Below are positions 17,124 through 25,936 of a stretch of DNA of 64,000 nucleotides, piece by piece (within the stretch, counting starts at the first letter, position 1; each line of letters begins with the position of its first letter). The translations under genes and the position numbers were made by a program. Under the pieces are notes generated by a model that saw only the letters and a list, made by a program, of their open reading frames with translations, searched no databases and was not told where the DNA came from. Source of the DNA: Cyclobacteriaceae bacterium (lineage in GTDB: Bacteria > Bacteroidota > Bacteroidia > Cytophagales > Cyclobacteriaceae); NCBI GenBank assembly GCA_025808415.1, contig CP075525.1, positions 2,403,501 through 2,467,500 on the forward strand. The letters are read 5' to 3'.

Positions 17124-18037
17124 TGCGCCCGATATTCACAGTAATAGTCAGTGGTTTAATTGTCTTTGCATGTTCGCGAAAAACCGAAACCATAGAAAAC
17201 CGGGCATTAAAAATCGTTACCACCACCGGCATGATACAAGATGCTGTTAAAAATATTGCCGGTAAACATGCCCGCGTTGAGGCACTTATGGGGCCGGGGG
17301 TTGACCCGCATTTATACAAAGCCACACAAGGTGATTTAAAAAAATTAACCGAAGCCGATATTGTATTCTACAACGGCCTGCACCTGGAGGGTAAAATGGG
17401 TGAAGTATTGGAGAAGTTATCGCGTAGCAAACCGGTACTGGCCGTTGCAGCCTCTTTGCCCGACAGCGCCTTGCTCCACGTTGAAGGTTTTAATGGGATA
17501 ATCGATCCGCACGTCTGGTTTGATGTAAAACTATGGATGCAGGTAGTAAGCACCATCCACAACTTTCTTGTTGAAATAGACCCTGTTCAAAAATCTTATT
17601 ACGATTCGGCTGCACAGGCCTACACGGCACAGCTTGACTCCCTGCACCGCGCCATTGGGGCACAGTTGCTAACCATTCCTGAGGAACAACGGGTGCTGAT
17701 AACCGCGCATGACGCCTTCGGTTATTTTGGGCGAGCATATAACATTCAGGTTCGCGGGCTGCAGGGAATTTCAACCATGGCCGAATTCGGCTTGCGTGAT
17801 GTTACCGAACTGGTTGATTTTATTATCGAACGAAAAATCAAAGCGATTTTTGTCGAGTCGTCCATCTCGCCAAAATCCATCCAGGCTGTTGAGGAAGGAT
17901 GTAAAAAGAAAAACTGGCAGGTTAAAATTGGTGGAAATCTATACTCCGATGCGATGGGCAACCCCGGCACACCGGAAGGCACCTACATAGGCATGGTGCA
18001 TGCCAACGTAAAAACCATTGTTGACGCCTTGAAATAA
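17120..18037 (+). CDS. Metal ABC transporter substrate-binding lipoprotein (TroA/ZnuA family)
   Basis: A 305-residue cluster A-I binding protein. The signal ends in a lipobox with Cys at residue 18 or 19 (VFACS), so it is lipid-anchored. Metal-ligand regions of the family are present: GPGVDPHLYKATQGDL, IDPHVWFDVK, LITAHDAFGYFGRAY, VESSISPKS and GGNLYSDAMG. A short GVDPHLY loop without the long His-rich insert of ZnuA argues for Mn or Fe rather than Zn (inference), which agrees with the DtxR-type regulator in front. The gene overlaps the regulator by 4 bp and is followed by the ATPase after 17 bp. Confidence 0.92.
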   Translation: MMRPIFTVIVSGLIVFACSRKTETIENRALKIVTTTGMIQDAVKNIAGKHARVEALMGPGVDPHLYKATQGDLKKLTEADIVFYNGLHLEGKMGEVLEKLSRSKPVLAVAASLPDSALLHVEGFNGIIDPHVWFDVKLWMQVVSTIHNFLVEIDPVQKSYYDSAAQAYTAQLDSLHRAIGAQLLTIPEEQRVLITAHDAFGYFGRAYNIQVRGLQGISTMAEFGLRDVTELVDFIIERKIKAIFVESSISPKSIQAVEEGCKKKNWQVKIGGNLYSDAMGNPGTPEGTYIGMVHANVKTIVDALK

Positions 18038-18054
18038 TGATGATAAAATAAAGT

Positions 18055-18843
18055 ATGAATACTGCACTGGAGATACATGACCTTACCGTAGCGTTCGACC
18101 GCAAACCAGTTTTGTGGAACATCGACCTCACTATCCCACAAGGAAAGCTGGTAGGCATTATTGGCCCTAACGGTGCCGGAAAATCTACTTTGGTTAAGGC
18201 CTCCATGGGCATTTTACCGTTGAGTAGCGGCTTCGTTAAACTTTTCGACAAGGACCTTAACGAAGTGCGCCATCGTGTAAGTTATGTTCCCCAACGCGAA
18301 TCAGTGGATTGGGATTTTCCGGCTTCGGTAATGGACGTAGTGCTGATGGGGCGCTACGCCAAACTGGGTTTATTTAAGCGACCACGCAAAGCAGATAAAG
18401 ATGTAGCCCTAGATTGCCTGAAGAAGGTTGGTATGGAGGGTTTGGTAAACCGGCAGATATCCCAGCTTTCAGGCGGCCAGCAACAACGCACCTTTTTGGC
18501 CAGGGCGCTGGCACAACAAGCCGATTTGTATTTTATGGACGAGCCCTTTGCCGGTGTAGACGCGGCCACGGAAAAAGCAATTGTTACACTATTGCGCGAA
18601 ATGACAAATCAAAATAAAACCGTAATCGTTGTTCATCACGATTTACAATCGGTAAGCCAGTATTTTGATTGGGTGGTTATGCTAAATACCCGCCTGGTGG
18701 CTGCCGGTGAAACATCCAAGATTTTTACTTCTAAAAACCTAGAAGCGACCTACGGTGGCAAACTCACCTTACTTACCGATGTGGCGGACCTGATGCGCAG
18801 GGAAAGTTATCCGAGCCGCGAAGAAAACATTATCAAATCATGA
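18055..18843 (+). CDS. Metal ABC transporter ATP-binding protein
   Basis: A 262-residue ATPase of the Mn/Zn/Fe importer. Walker A is GPNGAGKST (residues 37-45), the Q-loop is in YVPQRESVDWDFP, the ABC signature is LSGGQQQR (138-145), Walker B is DLYFMDEPFAGVDAAT and the switch histidine is in VIVVHHDLQSV. The QRESVDWDFP segment after the Q-loop is typical of the metal-chelate family. It overlaps the first permease gene by 4 bp. Confidence 0.95.
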   Translation: MNTALEIHDLTVAFDRKPVLWNIDLTIPQGKLVGIIGPNGAGKSTLVKASMGILPLSSGFVKLFDKDLNEVRHRVSYVPQRESVDWDFPASVMDVVLMGRYAKLGLFKRPRKADKDVALDCLKKVGMEGLVNRQISQLSGGQQQRTFLARALAQQADLYFMDEPFAGVDAATEKAIVTLLREMTNQNKTVIVVHHDLQSVSQYFDWVVMLNTRLVAAGETSKIFTSKNLEATYGGKLTLLTDVADLMRRESYPSREENIIKS

Positions 18844-20135
18844 ATGCCCTTTGGGAATTTTTGTCCTTCAGCGATGCAAACATCCGCTACGTAGCGCTTG
18901 GTTCGGTTTTGCTTACGGCCAGTTCGGCCCTGGTAGGATCGTTTACCTTCCTGAACAAAAAATCATTGGTGGGCGATGCTATTGCGCATGCCGTATTGCC
19001 CGGTATCTGCCTGGGTTTTATTATGAGCGGAACCAAAAACCCGGTTGCACTTATTGCCGGTGCATTTGTTACCGGTTGGTTATCCATTGTATTGGTTGAA
19101 TTTATTGTATCAAAAACACGTATAAAAGAAGATACGGCCATCGGTTTAATCCTTTCGGTTTTTTTTGGCATAGGTATCCTTATGCTTACCGTAATTCAAA
19201 AAAGTGGCAATGCTTCGCAATCCGGCCTCGATCATTTCCTGTTCGGAAAGGCTGCTTCGCTGGTCGGTAGCGACCTGCTAACGTTTAGTATAGTGGCTGT
19301 TATTTTATTGCTGATGGTATTTGCTTTGTTTAAAGAGTTTTCATTGCTGGCGTTTGACAAAGATTATGCCCGCTCAATCGGGCTTCCTGTAAAAGGAATT
19401 GAATTGATCCTCACCTCACTGATTGTGTTGGCCGTGGTTATTGGCATTCAGGCTGTGGGGGTAGTGTTAATGGCCGCCATACTTATTACCCCGGCAGCCG
19501 CGGCCAGGTTTTGGACAGATAAGATTACAACGATGTTTCTATTGGCCAGTGTGTTTGGTGCTATCAGCGGATTAAGCGGGGCCTTCATTTCCTATACTGC
19601 GCCTTCTATGCCCACCGGCCCCTGGATTGTTATTGTTATATCATCCATCGCATTTATTTCATTCTTTCTGGCCCCAAACCGTGGCGTTATAAGCCGGTTG
19701 GTACGGCAAACCCGAATCCGTAAAACGATAAATGACGAGAATGTTTTAAAGATTATCTACCAGCTTGGTGAAGAAAACCGGAACTTTTTTATCCCGCGAT
19801 TAACCACAGAAATTATCCGCAAAAGGTTTTACGATAAAAAGGTTTTGATGAGCATACTTAAACGCCTTGCACGGCAAGGATACATTGAACGCACCCGCAA
19901 CCTTTGGGCACTTACCGAAGAGGGAAAAAAACGTGCGCAGCGTGTGGTAAAAATTCACCGGCTTTGGGAATTGTACCTCACTACCTACATGCGCATTGCA
20001 CCCGATCACGTGCATGAAGATGCCGACACCATTGAGCACTTATTAACACCCGAACTGGAAGAACAACTGGAAAAACTTTTGGGCTATCCCAAAGTTGATC
20101 CGCACAAATCTGAGATACCCTATGGTAATACATGA
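18840..20135 (+). CDS. Metal ABC transporter permease fused to a DtxR-like metal-sensing domain
   Basis: A 431-residue two-part protein. Residues 1-285 are an ABC-3 family permease with eight or nine membrane helices and the hallmark KKSLVGDAIAHAVLPGICLGF (ATPase coupling) near residue 40. Residues about 300-431 form a cytoplasmic domain. It has a helix-turn-helix-like part (VLMSILKRLARQGYIERTRNLWALTEEGK) followed by HRLWELYLTTYMRIAPDHVHEDADTIEHLLTPELEEQLEKLLGYPKVDPHKSEIP. This aligns with the metal-binding domain of the DtxR regulator encoded first in the operon, including the His and acidic residues. It could sense cytosolic metal and gate transport, or bind DNA at the membrane (both inference). 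Relatives with this fusion exist in Bacteroidota. Confidence 0.92.
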   Translation: MNALWEFLSFSDANIRYVALGSVLLTASSALVGSFTFLNKKSLVGDAIAHAVLPGICLGFIMSGTKNPVALIAGAFVTGWLSIVLVEFIVSKTRIKEDTAIGLILSVFFGIGILMLTVIQKSGNASQSGLDHFLFGKAASLVGSDLLTFSIVAVILLLMVFALFKEFSLLAFDKDYARSIGLPVKGIELILTSLIVLAVVIGIQAVGVVLMAAILITPAAAARFWTDKITTMFLLASVFGAISGLSGAFISYTAPSMPTGPWIVIVISSIAFISFFLAPNRGVISRLVRQTRIRKTINDENVLKIIYQLGEENRNFFIPRLTTEIIRKRFYDKKVLMSILKRLARQGYIERTRNLWALTEEGKKRAQRVVKIHRLWELYLTTYMRIAPDHVHEDADTIEHLLTPELEEQLEKLLGYPKVDPHKSEIPYGNT

Positions 20136-20147
20136 GTCATTTCTTAA

Positions 20148-20212
20148 AAGTTACGAGCCACGAGCTCCAGGCTTTAAGCTAAAAGTTGCAATAAGCTTGC
20201 GGCTTGTAACTT
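20148..20212. repeat. Inverted repeat element between the two permease genes
   Basis: A left arm AAGTTACGAGCC (20148-20159) faces a right arm GGCTTGTAACTT (20201-20212); 11 of 12 positions are complementary and the twelfth is a G-U pair in RNA. The interior is itself rich in AAGCT/AGCTT palindromes. It fills the only sizeable gap in the operon, so it could form a stable mRNA stem that lowers expression of the second permease. It looks like a dispersed REP-type element. Confidence 0.55.
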
Positions 20213-20259
20213 AAAGCTTGCAGCTAATAGGCTTTAAAACTTTTACAATTAAAAAGTTC

Positions 20260-21135
20260 ATGAACAACGATTTATCCATCATACTAACCGCCTCCCTGGT
20301 ATCTGCGAGCTGTGCCCTGCTGGGAAGTTTCTTGATTTTACGCAGGATGGCTATGGTGGGCGATGCCATTTCGCATGCTGTGCTGCCCGGTATTGTTATC
20401 GCCTTCTTATTGTCCGGATCGCGTGACTCATTAACCATGCTGATTGGTGCCGGGGTTATTGGTATGTTCACTACTTTTTTAATTGAATTCTTCCACAAAA
20501 AAGCACGTCTGCAAACCGATGCATCCATTGGCGTAACCTTTACATGGCTTTTCGCCATAGGTGTGGTCATGATTTCGATCTTTGCCGGAAAAGTTGACCT
20601 CGACCAGGACTGTGTGCTCTATGGTGAGATTGCATACGTACCATTGGATGTTATCATTACACAAGGTGGAATAAATCTGGGCCCAAAAGCCTTGTACGTA
20701 TCGGGTACTATCCTTATCGTAAACCTGCTGTTCATTTTGCTTTTTTACCGCAAACTTTTTCTTACAACCTTTGATCCGGCTTTTGCCAGTGCCATTGGTA
20801 TATCCACCACCCTTTGGCATTATGCACTAATGGGTGCCGTTTCCATGACAACCGTGGCATCCTTTGAATCTGTTGGTGCCATACTGGTGGTGGCGCTGCT
20901 CATTGCCCCTGCCGCCACAGCATATCTGTTGACCGATAATTTTAAAACCATGCTGGCGATAGCTTGTTTTGCCGGAGCCACTTCTTCCATAACTGGTTAT
21001 TACCTGGCGGTTTGGCTGGATGGATCCATTGCCGGGGCCATAGCAGCCATGAACGGTTTGCAGTTTGGGTTAGCCCTGATCTTTTCACCAGTACATGGTA
21101 TCTTCTTCCGGAAAATCAAGGCCGGGGCACATTAG
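20260..21135 (+). CDS. Metal ABC transporter permease, second subunit
   Basis: A 291-residue permease of the ABC-3 family from the ATG at 20260 (MNNDLSIILTASLVSASC); the longer frame runs into the intergenic repeat. It has about eight membrane helices and the coupling motif RRMAMVGDAISHAVLPGIVIAFLLSG near residue 35. Unlike its partner it lacks a regulatory C-terminal domain and ends shortly after SPVHGIFF. With the fused permease it would form a heterodimeric channel. It is separated from the upstream gene by 124 bp holding an inverted repeat, and from mnmE by 32 bp. Confidence 0.93.
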   Translation: MNNDLSIILTASLVSASCALLGSFLILRRMAMVGDAISHAVLPGIVIAFLLSGSRDSLTMLIGAGVIGMFTTFLIEFFHKKARLQTDASIGVTFTWLFAIGVVMISIFAGKVDLDQDCVLYGEIAYVPLDVIITQGGINLGPKALYVSGTILIVNLLFILLFYRKLFLTTFDPAFASAIGISTTLWHYALMGAVSMTTVASFESVGAILVVALLIAPAATAYLLTDNFKTMLAIACFAGATSSITGYYLAVWLDGSIAGAIAAMNGLQFGLALIFSPVHGIFFRKIKAGAH

Positions 21136-21167
21136 CGCCAAGCACTTTAAGCATTAACTTGCCGCCC

Positions 21168-22544
21168 ATGGCAGCCAAAATTTTCGACCATACCGATACG
21201 ATTGTTGCTCTTGCCACTGCGCAAGGCATTAGTGCAATTGCCGTTATCCGTTTGTCCGGAGCAAATGCTATTACCCTTGTCAATAAAGTTTTCCACGGAA
21301 AAGACCTGGAAAAGCAGGCTACCCATACTGCGCATGTTGGTTTGATTGCGGAGGGCGAAAAGGTGATTGATGAGGTAGTGGTTACAATTTTTAAAGCGCC
21401 AAAATCTTTTACGCGTGAAAATGTAGTAGAAGTATCATGTCACGGCTCACCCATAGCGGTGAAAGAACTGATAAAACTTTTTTTAAAATCAGGCGCACGA
21501 TTGGCCGAGCCGGGTGAATTTACCCGAAGGGCATTCCTGAACGGCCGTATAGACCTGGCCCAAGCCGAAGCTGTAGCAGACATTATCAGTGCTGAAACGG
21601 ATAATGCCCGACAAGCAGCCATTAACCAGATGCGTGGCGGCTTTTCAAAAGAAATCAACCACCTGCGTGAAGAGCTGATCCACTTTGCTTCATTAATTGA
21701 ACTTGAACTTGACTTTGGCGAAGAAGATGTAGAGTTCGCTAAGCGGGATGATTTGCGTAAACTGATCCTTCGTATCCAATCATACCTGCGCGTATTGATC
21801 GATTCATTCGATGCCGGTAATGTTATTAAAAACGGGGTACCTACCGTAATAGCCGGAAAACCCAATGCCGGAAAATCAACTTTGTTGAATACGTTGGTGA
21901 ATGAAGATCGCGCCATAGTTTCTGAAATAGCCGGTACAACACGCGATACCATTGAAGACGAAATTGTGCTGGGCGGAATCAACTTCAGGTTTATGGATAC
22001 AGCCGGTTTACGCGAAACCGATGATGTTATCGAGGCCCTTGGTGTGCAGCGCACACGCGAACATATGAAACGGGCCGCTTTGATTATTTACCTGTTCGAT
22101 CTTGCCGATACATCCTGGGAAGAAATCGAAAAGGAAGAAGCTCACTTAAAAGCCTTGGGCATACCCTACCTTAAAGTGGGGAACAAACTCGATAAGGCCA
22201 ACCCCGAGTTAATGCAAAAACTCACAGATCGTGCCTTTGTTTTCATATCGGCAGCGCAGAAAAACAACATACAGGAATTAAAAGACAAGATTCTTGCCCA
22301 TTTTCACATCAACACCGTAAAGCAAGGCGATGTAATGGTTACAAACTTGCGCCATTACCATAACCTGACACAGACCTTCGATGCGCTTCAGCGCGTACTG
22401 GATGGGCTGGACCATGGCATAACCGGAGACTTTTTGGCCATGGATATTCGGCAGGCACTCCATTATTTAGGCGAAATCACCGGCACCATTACCACGGAAG
22501 ATTTGCTGGATAATATTTTTAGTAAGTTTTGTATCGGGAAGTAA
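21168..22544 (+). CDS. mnmE: tRNA modification GTPase MnmE
   Basis: A 458-residue GTPase which, with MnmG, makes 5-carboxymethylaminomethyluridine at tRNA wobble positions. The ATG at 21168 gives the canonical start (FDHTDTIVALATAQGISAIAVIRLSG, formyl-THF-binding domain); about 68 upstream residues of the open frame overlap the permease gene and are rejected. The G domain holds GKPNAGKSTLLN, AGTTRDTIED, DTAGLRETDD and GNKLD. The C-terminus is the hallmark FSKFCIGK with the catalytic Cys. Only 32 bp separate it from the metal permease, so read-through from the metal operon is possible. Confidence 0.97.
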   Translation: MAAKIFDHTDTIVALATAQGISAIAVIRLSGANAITLVNKVFHGKDLEKQATHTAHVGLIAEGEKVIDEVVVTIFKAPKSFTRENVVEVSCHGSPIAVKELIKLFLKSGARLAEPGEFTRRAFLNGRIDLAQAEAVADIISAETDNARQAAINQMRGGFSKEINHLREELIHFASLIELELDFGEEDVEFAKRDDLRKLILRIQSYLRVLIDSFDAGNVIKNGVPTVIAGKPNAGKSTLLNTLVNEDRAIVSEIAGTTRDTIEDEIVLGGINFRFMDTAGLRETDDVIEALGVQRTREHMKRAALIIYLFDLADTSWEEIEKEEAHLKALGIPYLKVGNKLDKANPELMQKLTDRAFVFISAAQKNNIQELKDKILAHFHINTVKQGDVMVTNLRHYHNLTQTFDALQRVLDGLDHGITGDFLAMDIRQALHYLGEITGTITTEDLLDNIFSKFCIGK

Positions 22545-22569
22545 TAACCCATCCGGTAAGGATTTAACC

Positions 22570-22599
22570 TTGAATTTTAAAGCCTGAATGCTATCTTAG
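22570..22599 (+). promoter_or_regulatory. Promoter of the OmpA-like gene
   Basis: TTG at 22570-22572, a 19-bp spacer and TATCTTAG at 22592-22599 fit the Bacteroidota promoter layout (TTG, 19 bp, TAnnTTTG) with one mismatch. The ATG at 22627 follows after 27 bp. Confidence 0.5.
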
Positions 22600-22626
22600 C
22601 CAATTGATAGCACTAAACTTTTGCCC

Positions 22627-23841
22627 ATGACCCTCCCCACTGTGAAATCGCTATTTATCGTAGCGTTGATCTTATCTTCAGCCGGACTTTTCGCACAAGA
22701 TTACTACGTTGTTATTGGCGCCTATCGCGTTCAAAAATATGCTGATGCTTTTACCGGTTATGCCCGAAATGCCAAGTTCGATGCCCAACAGGGAAAACAC
22801 GAACAACGAAACCTTACCTACATCTATGTATTAAAAACAAACGATAAGAAGGAGGCATCGGCCATGACGCGCAGGCTACAGAAGGAGACCGAGTTTGAAG
22901 ATGCCTGGTTGTACGAAGGGCCACTAACCACGGGTGAACCCACTCAACCCATCGTTAAACGAGAACCAAAGGAAGAGAAAATACCTGTTACTGAGCAAAA
23001 GCCTGAGCCTGTGGTGGTAAAGGAAGAATCAAAGACAGAACCTAAACCAGAACCCAAACCTGAACCCAAGCCCGAGCCTAGAGAAGAACCTAAGCGCGAA
23101 CCGGTCGTAGAGGATAAGCCCTTACCTCCTGCCCGCGGACAGTACTTTAAATTTGTGGTCATGACACAAGACGGTCAAACATTAAGTTCGCAGGTACACA
23201 ATGTTGACCGGATGCAGGGCCGTGATTTGGCCACCTACAAAACCGATGAATATGTTGACATCCTTCGTCCGGCTGACCCCGCCATACCCCTGACGATCGT
23301 TTGCGGCATTTTCGGCTTTAAAGAAGAGATCAAAATCATCAACTACAACGACCCCGGCCAAACACCCGATGTTACCCGCGATGAAAAGGGCGCATGGGTT
23401 GTGCCCTATAAACTCGAGCGGCTAAAAAAAGGCGATGTGTCGGTTATGTACGATGTTGCCTTTTATAAGGATGCGGCCATTATGACGCCTGCATCAAAAA
23501 CGGAGTTAGATGAGTTGGTTAACATGATGCGCATGAATCCGAATTACCGGATCAAAATTCACGGGCACAACAACGGTAACGATAAGAACATTCGCATCAC
23601 TACGTTGGGCAAAGACAAAAACTATTTTGCCATGGCAGGTTCATCTACCAAAAACGGCAACGGAAAAGAACTGTCGAAGTTGAGGGCAGAAACGATTCAA
23701 TCGTACCTGGTGGATAATGGCATCGATAAAAAGCGTACCGAAATTTACGCCTGGGGCGGAATGGAAATGCTCGTGAAGCAAGGATCCACCGTTGCCGCCA
23801 AACTTAATAACCGCATTGAAATAGAAATTTTGCAGGATTAA
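22627..23841 (+). CDS. OmpA-family protein with SPOR-like N-terminal domain and Pro-Glu-Lys linker
   Basis: A 404-residue exported protein from ATG 22627, with a signal peptide ending AGLFAQ. Residues about 22-95 (DYYVVIGAYRVQKYADAFTGYA...AWLYEG) resemble a SPOR-type fold, which binds septal peptidoglycan in other bacteria. Residues about 115-175 form a rigid EPKPEPKPEP-type linker. The C-terminal OmpA-like domain (MTPASKTELDELVNMMRMNPNYRIKIHGHNNG, then LSKLRAETIQSYLVDNGIDKKRTEIYAWGGMEMLV and NNRIEIEIL) would bind peptidoglycan. It has an inserted loop, GNDKNIRITTLGKDKNYF. It is probably a periplasmic cell-wall-binding protein; a strong terminator follows. Confidence 0.85.
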   Translation: MTLPTVKSLFIVALILSSAGLFAQDYYVVIGAYRVQKYADAFTGYARNAKFDAQQGKHEQRNLTYIYVLKTNDKKEASAMTRRLQKETEFEDAWLYEGPLTTGEPTQPIVKREPKEEKIPVTEQKPEPVVVKEESKTEPKPEPKPEPKPEPREEPKREPVVEDKPLPPARGQYFKFVVMTQDGQTLSSQVHNVDRMQGRDLATYKTDEYVDILRPADPAIPLTIVCGIFGFKEEIKIINYNDPGQTPDVTRDEKGAWVVPYKLERLKKGDVSVMYDVAFYKDAAIMTPASKTELDELVNMMRMNPNYRIKIHGHNNGNDKNIRITTLGKDKNYFAMAGSSTKNGNGKELSKLRAETIQSYLVDNGIDKKRTEIYAWGGMEMLVKQGSTVAAKLNNRIEIEILQD

Positions 23842-23865
23842 TATTGACCTTAATTGTATGTATAT

Positions 23866-23894
23866 AATGGCACCTGAACCGGTGCCATTTTTTT
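23866..23894 (+). terminator. Rho-independent terminator after the OmpA-like gene
   Basis: AATGGCACC, a six-base loop (TGAACC) and GGTGCCATT form a perfect 9-bp stem, followed at once by TTTTT. It lies 24 bp after the stop codon. Confidence 0.88.
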
Positions 23895-23921
23895 AAAGCC
23901 ATCTCAAAATACAATTGTTGA

Positions 23922-24014
23922 AACCACAGCGTACACAAAGATCTGCACAAAGGCCCTACAATTCAGCGGCTTCGTCTCTGTAAACTTTGTGCTTTATTCG
24001 TGTCCTTAGTGGTT
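23922..24014. repeat. Imperfect inverted repeat of the AACCACA...CACAAAG / CTTTGTG...GTGGTT type
   Basis: The left arm starts AACCACAGCG and ends GCACAAAG (to 23952); the right arm starts CTTTGTGC (about 23985) and ends AGTGGTT (24014). About two thirds of the 30 positions pair. This composition is that of intergenic repeats seen in many Bacteroidota genomes (from memory). It fills the gap between the terminator and the GH13 gene and may contain or displace the promoter of that gene. Confidence 0.55.
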
Positions 24015-24059
24015 AAACTTATTTTTGATATGGCCTCTAACTAAAAACGATATCCAAAC

Positions 24060-25910
24060 ATGAAACCGTCAGCACCCTTTTTACTCTTTGTACTGCTTAG
24101 TTTTTTTGCAAACGCACAAAATCCGGAAGTTTATCCGCCCCACTGGTGGAGTGGTATGAAAAATACTTCACTGCAACTTATGGTGCATGGTACCGATATC
24201 GGTAAAGATAACCCAACGGTTACACTCAAATATCCCGGTGTTACCCTTAAGAAGGTGCATTATCCAGAAAACAATAATTACCTGTTCATCGACCTGGATG
24301 TTTCACCAAAAGCCGCGCCAGGAAAATTCAACCTGACGATCAATCAAAAAGCAAAACCGGCTGTGATCGAATACACCTTGAAACCGAGGCGCAATGGCAA
24401 GGGGACAGAATTTGCCCAAGGTGTTACATCTTCCGACTTTATATACCTGTTAATGCCCGACCGGTTTAGCAACGGTGATCCTTCAAATGACAGGCTTCCC
24501 GGCATGCGCGATCAATCCCTTAACCGCGACTCGATTTTTCACCGGCATGGCGGTGATTTGCAAGGTGTAATCAATAAACTCGACTACCTGCAGGATTTAG
24601 GCATAACCGCATTATGGATGACCCCTGTTATCCAAAACGATATGCCAAACCGAACCGAGCACGGTTATGCTTTTACCAATCATTACAAAATTGAACCACG
24701 CTTTGGCGGAGAAGAAGCTTATAAAAAACTTAGCTACGAATTGCATAGGCGGGGCATGAAACTTATCCAGGATGCTGTGTACAATCATGTTGGACTATAC
24801 CATTTCACTGTTCAAGACAAGCCCATGAAAGACTGGCTGCACGAATGGCCGGAATACACCAATACCAGCTACCGCGATCAAACCTTGTTTGATCCCTATG
24901 TGGCTCCATCTGAAAAGAAAAAAATGAGCGATGGCTGGTTTACGAAAATGATGCCCGACCTTAACCATCAAAATCCCTTTGTAGAGAAGTTTCTGATTCA
25001 GCATGCCATCTGGAGTGTGGAAGAATTCGGTGTTGACGGCTGGCGAATTGATACCTACCATTACAACGACCTTGAATTTATGAACCGCTGTAACAAGGCA
25101 CTGATGGATGAGTACCCTTCTATCTCTATGTTTGGCGAAACTTGGGTACATGGCGTCATTAATCAAGCTTACTTTGTAGAAAACAATCTGAATTTTTCTT
25201 TTAAGAGTAATCTTCCTGCGACAAACGACTTTCAAACACTTTTTTATGGAATTCAGGCCGCATTAAATGAAAAGTTTGGCTGGACGGAGGGTGCAAGTCG
25301 GCTCTACCAAACCATGTCGAATGACTTGGTTTATAAGGACCCAATGAAACAAGTTATCTTTTTGGACAACCACGATTTGAGTCGTTTCTTCTCAGTGGTA
25401 AATGAAGACTTAAACAAAATAAAAGTAGGCTTTACCTGGCTGTTGACTTCACGTGGCATACCACAAATGTATTACGGTGGTGAAATACTGATGAAAGGTG
25501 TTGCCAATCCGGATGGATGGGTTCGGCTGGATTTTCCCGGTGGCTGGCCTGATGATAAAGTAAATAAGTTTACTGCCGAAGGAAGGACAAAAGAAGAACA
25601 AGAGGTTTTTACGTTAATTCGTACGTTGGCCAACTTCCGCAAAACTTCAAGCGCCCTAAAAACTGGGAAGATGATGCAGTACGTACCCGTGGATGGATTG
25701 TATGTTTACTTCCGCTACGATAATAATCAAACCGTTATGTGTGTGATGAATACCGGTGAAAAGGAAATGATGGTAGATTTTTCAAAATACATCGAACGTA
25801 CTGCTGGTTTTACAAATGCAAACAATGTCCTTACGGGTGAATCCATACAAATCTCTGCTCCATTTAAAATCAAGCCGGTGAGTATGGTGGTGTTGGAATT
25901 AAAGAAATAG
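24060..25910 (+). CDS. GH13 alpha-amylase family enzyme (neopullulanase/cyclomaltodextrinase-like, SusA-type)
   Basis: A 616-residue secreted glycoside hydrolase acting on alpha-1,4-glucans. The signal peptide ends FFANAQ. An N-terminal beta-sandwich (about 20-115, PPHWWSGMKNTSLQLMVHGTDI) is typical of cyclomaltodextrinases. The (beta/alpha)8 barrel holds all four GH13 motifs: QDAVYNHVG, GWRIDTYHY with nucleophile Asp331, FGETW with acid Glu360, and FLDNHDLSR with Asp439. A C-terminal beta domain ends in VSMVVLELKK. Unlike Bacteroides susA it is not next to susC/susD genes in this window, so it is an isolated gene. It would release maltooligosaccharides in the periplasm. Confidence 0.93.
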   Translation: MKPSAPFLLFVLLSFFANAQNPEVYPPHWWSGMKNTSLQLMVHGTDIGKDNPTVTLKYPGVTLKKVHYPENNNYLFIDLDVSPKAAPGKFNLTINQKAKPAVIEYTLKPRRNGKGTEFAQGVTSSDFIYLLMPDRFSNGDPSNDRLPGMRDQSLNRDSIFHRHGGDLQGVINKLDYLQDLGITALWMTPVIQNDMPNRTEHGYAFTNHYKIEPRFGGEEAYKKLSYELHRRGMKLIQDAVYNHVGLYHFTVQDKPMKDWLHEWPEYTNTSYRDQTLFDPYVAPSEKKKMSDGWFTKMMPDLNHQNPFVEKFLIQHAIWSVEEFGVDGWRIDTYHYNDLEFMNRCNKALMDEYPSISMFGETWVHGVINQAYFVENNLNFSFKSNLPATNDFQTLFYGIQAALNEKFGWTEGASRLYQTMSNDLVYKDPMKQVIFLDNHDLSRFFSVVNEDLNKIKVGFTWLLTSRGIPQMYYGGEILMKGVANPDGWVRLDFPGGWPDDKVNKFTAEGRTKEEQEVFTLIRTLANFRKTSSALKTGKMMQYVPVDGLYVYFRYDNNQTVMCVMNTGEKEMMVDFSKYIERTAGFTNANNVLTGESIQISAPFKIKPVSMVVLELKK

Positions 25911-25936
25911 TTGTTTGTTCATCGTTATTCTCCATT

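Noticed and set aside
20964-21167. N-terminal extension of mnmE upstream of 21168
   Set aside because: It overlaps the permease gene in another frame and has no similarity to MnmE, whose start is canonical at 21168.
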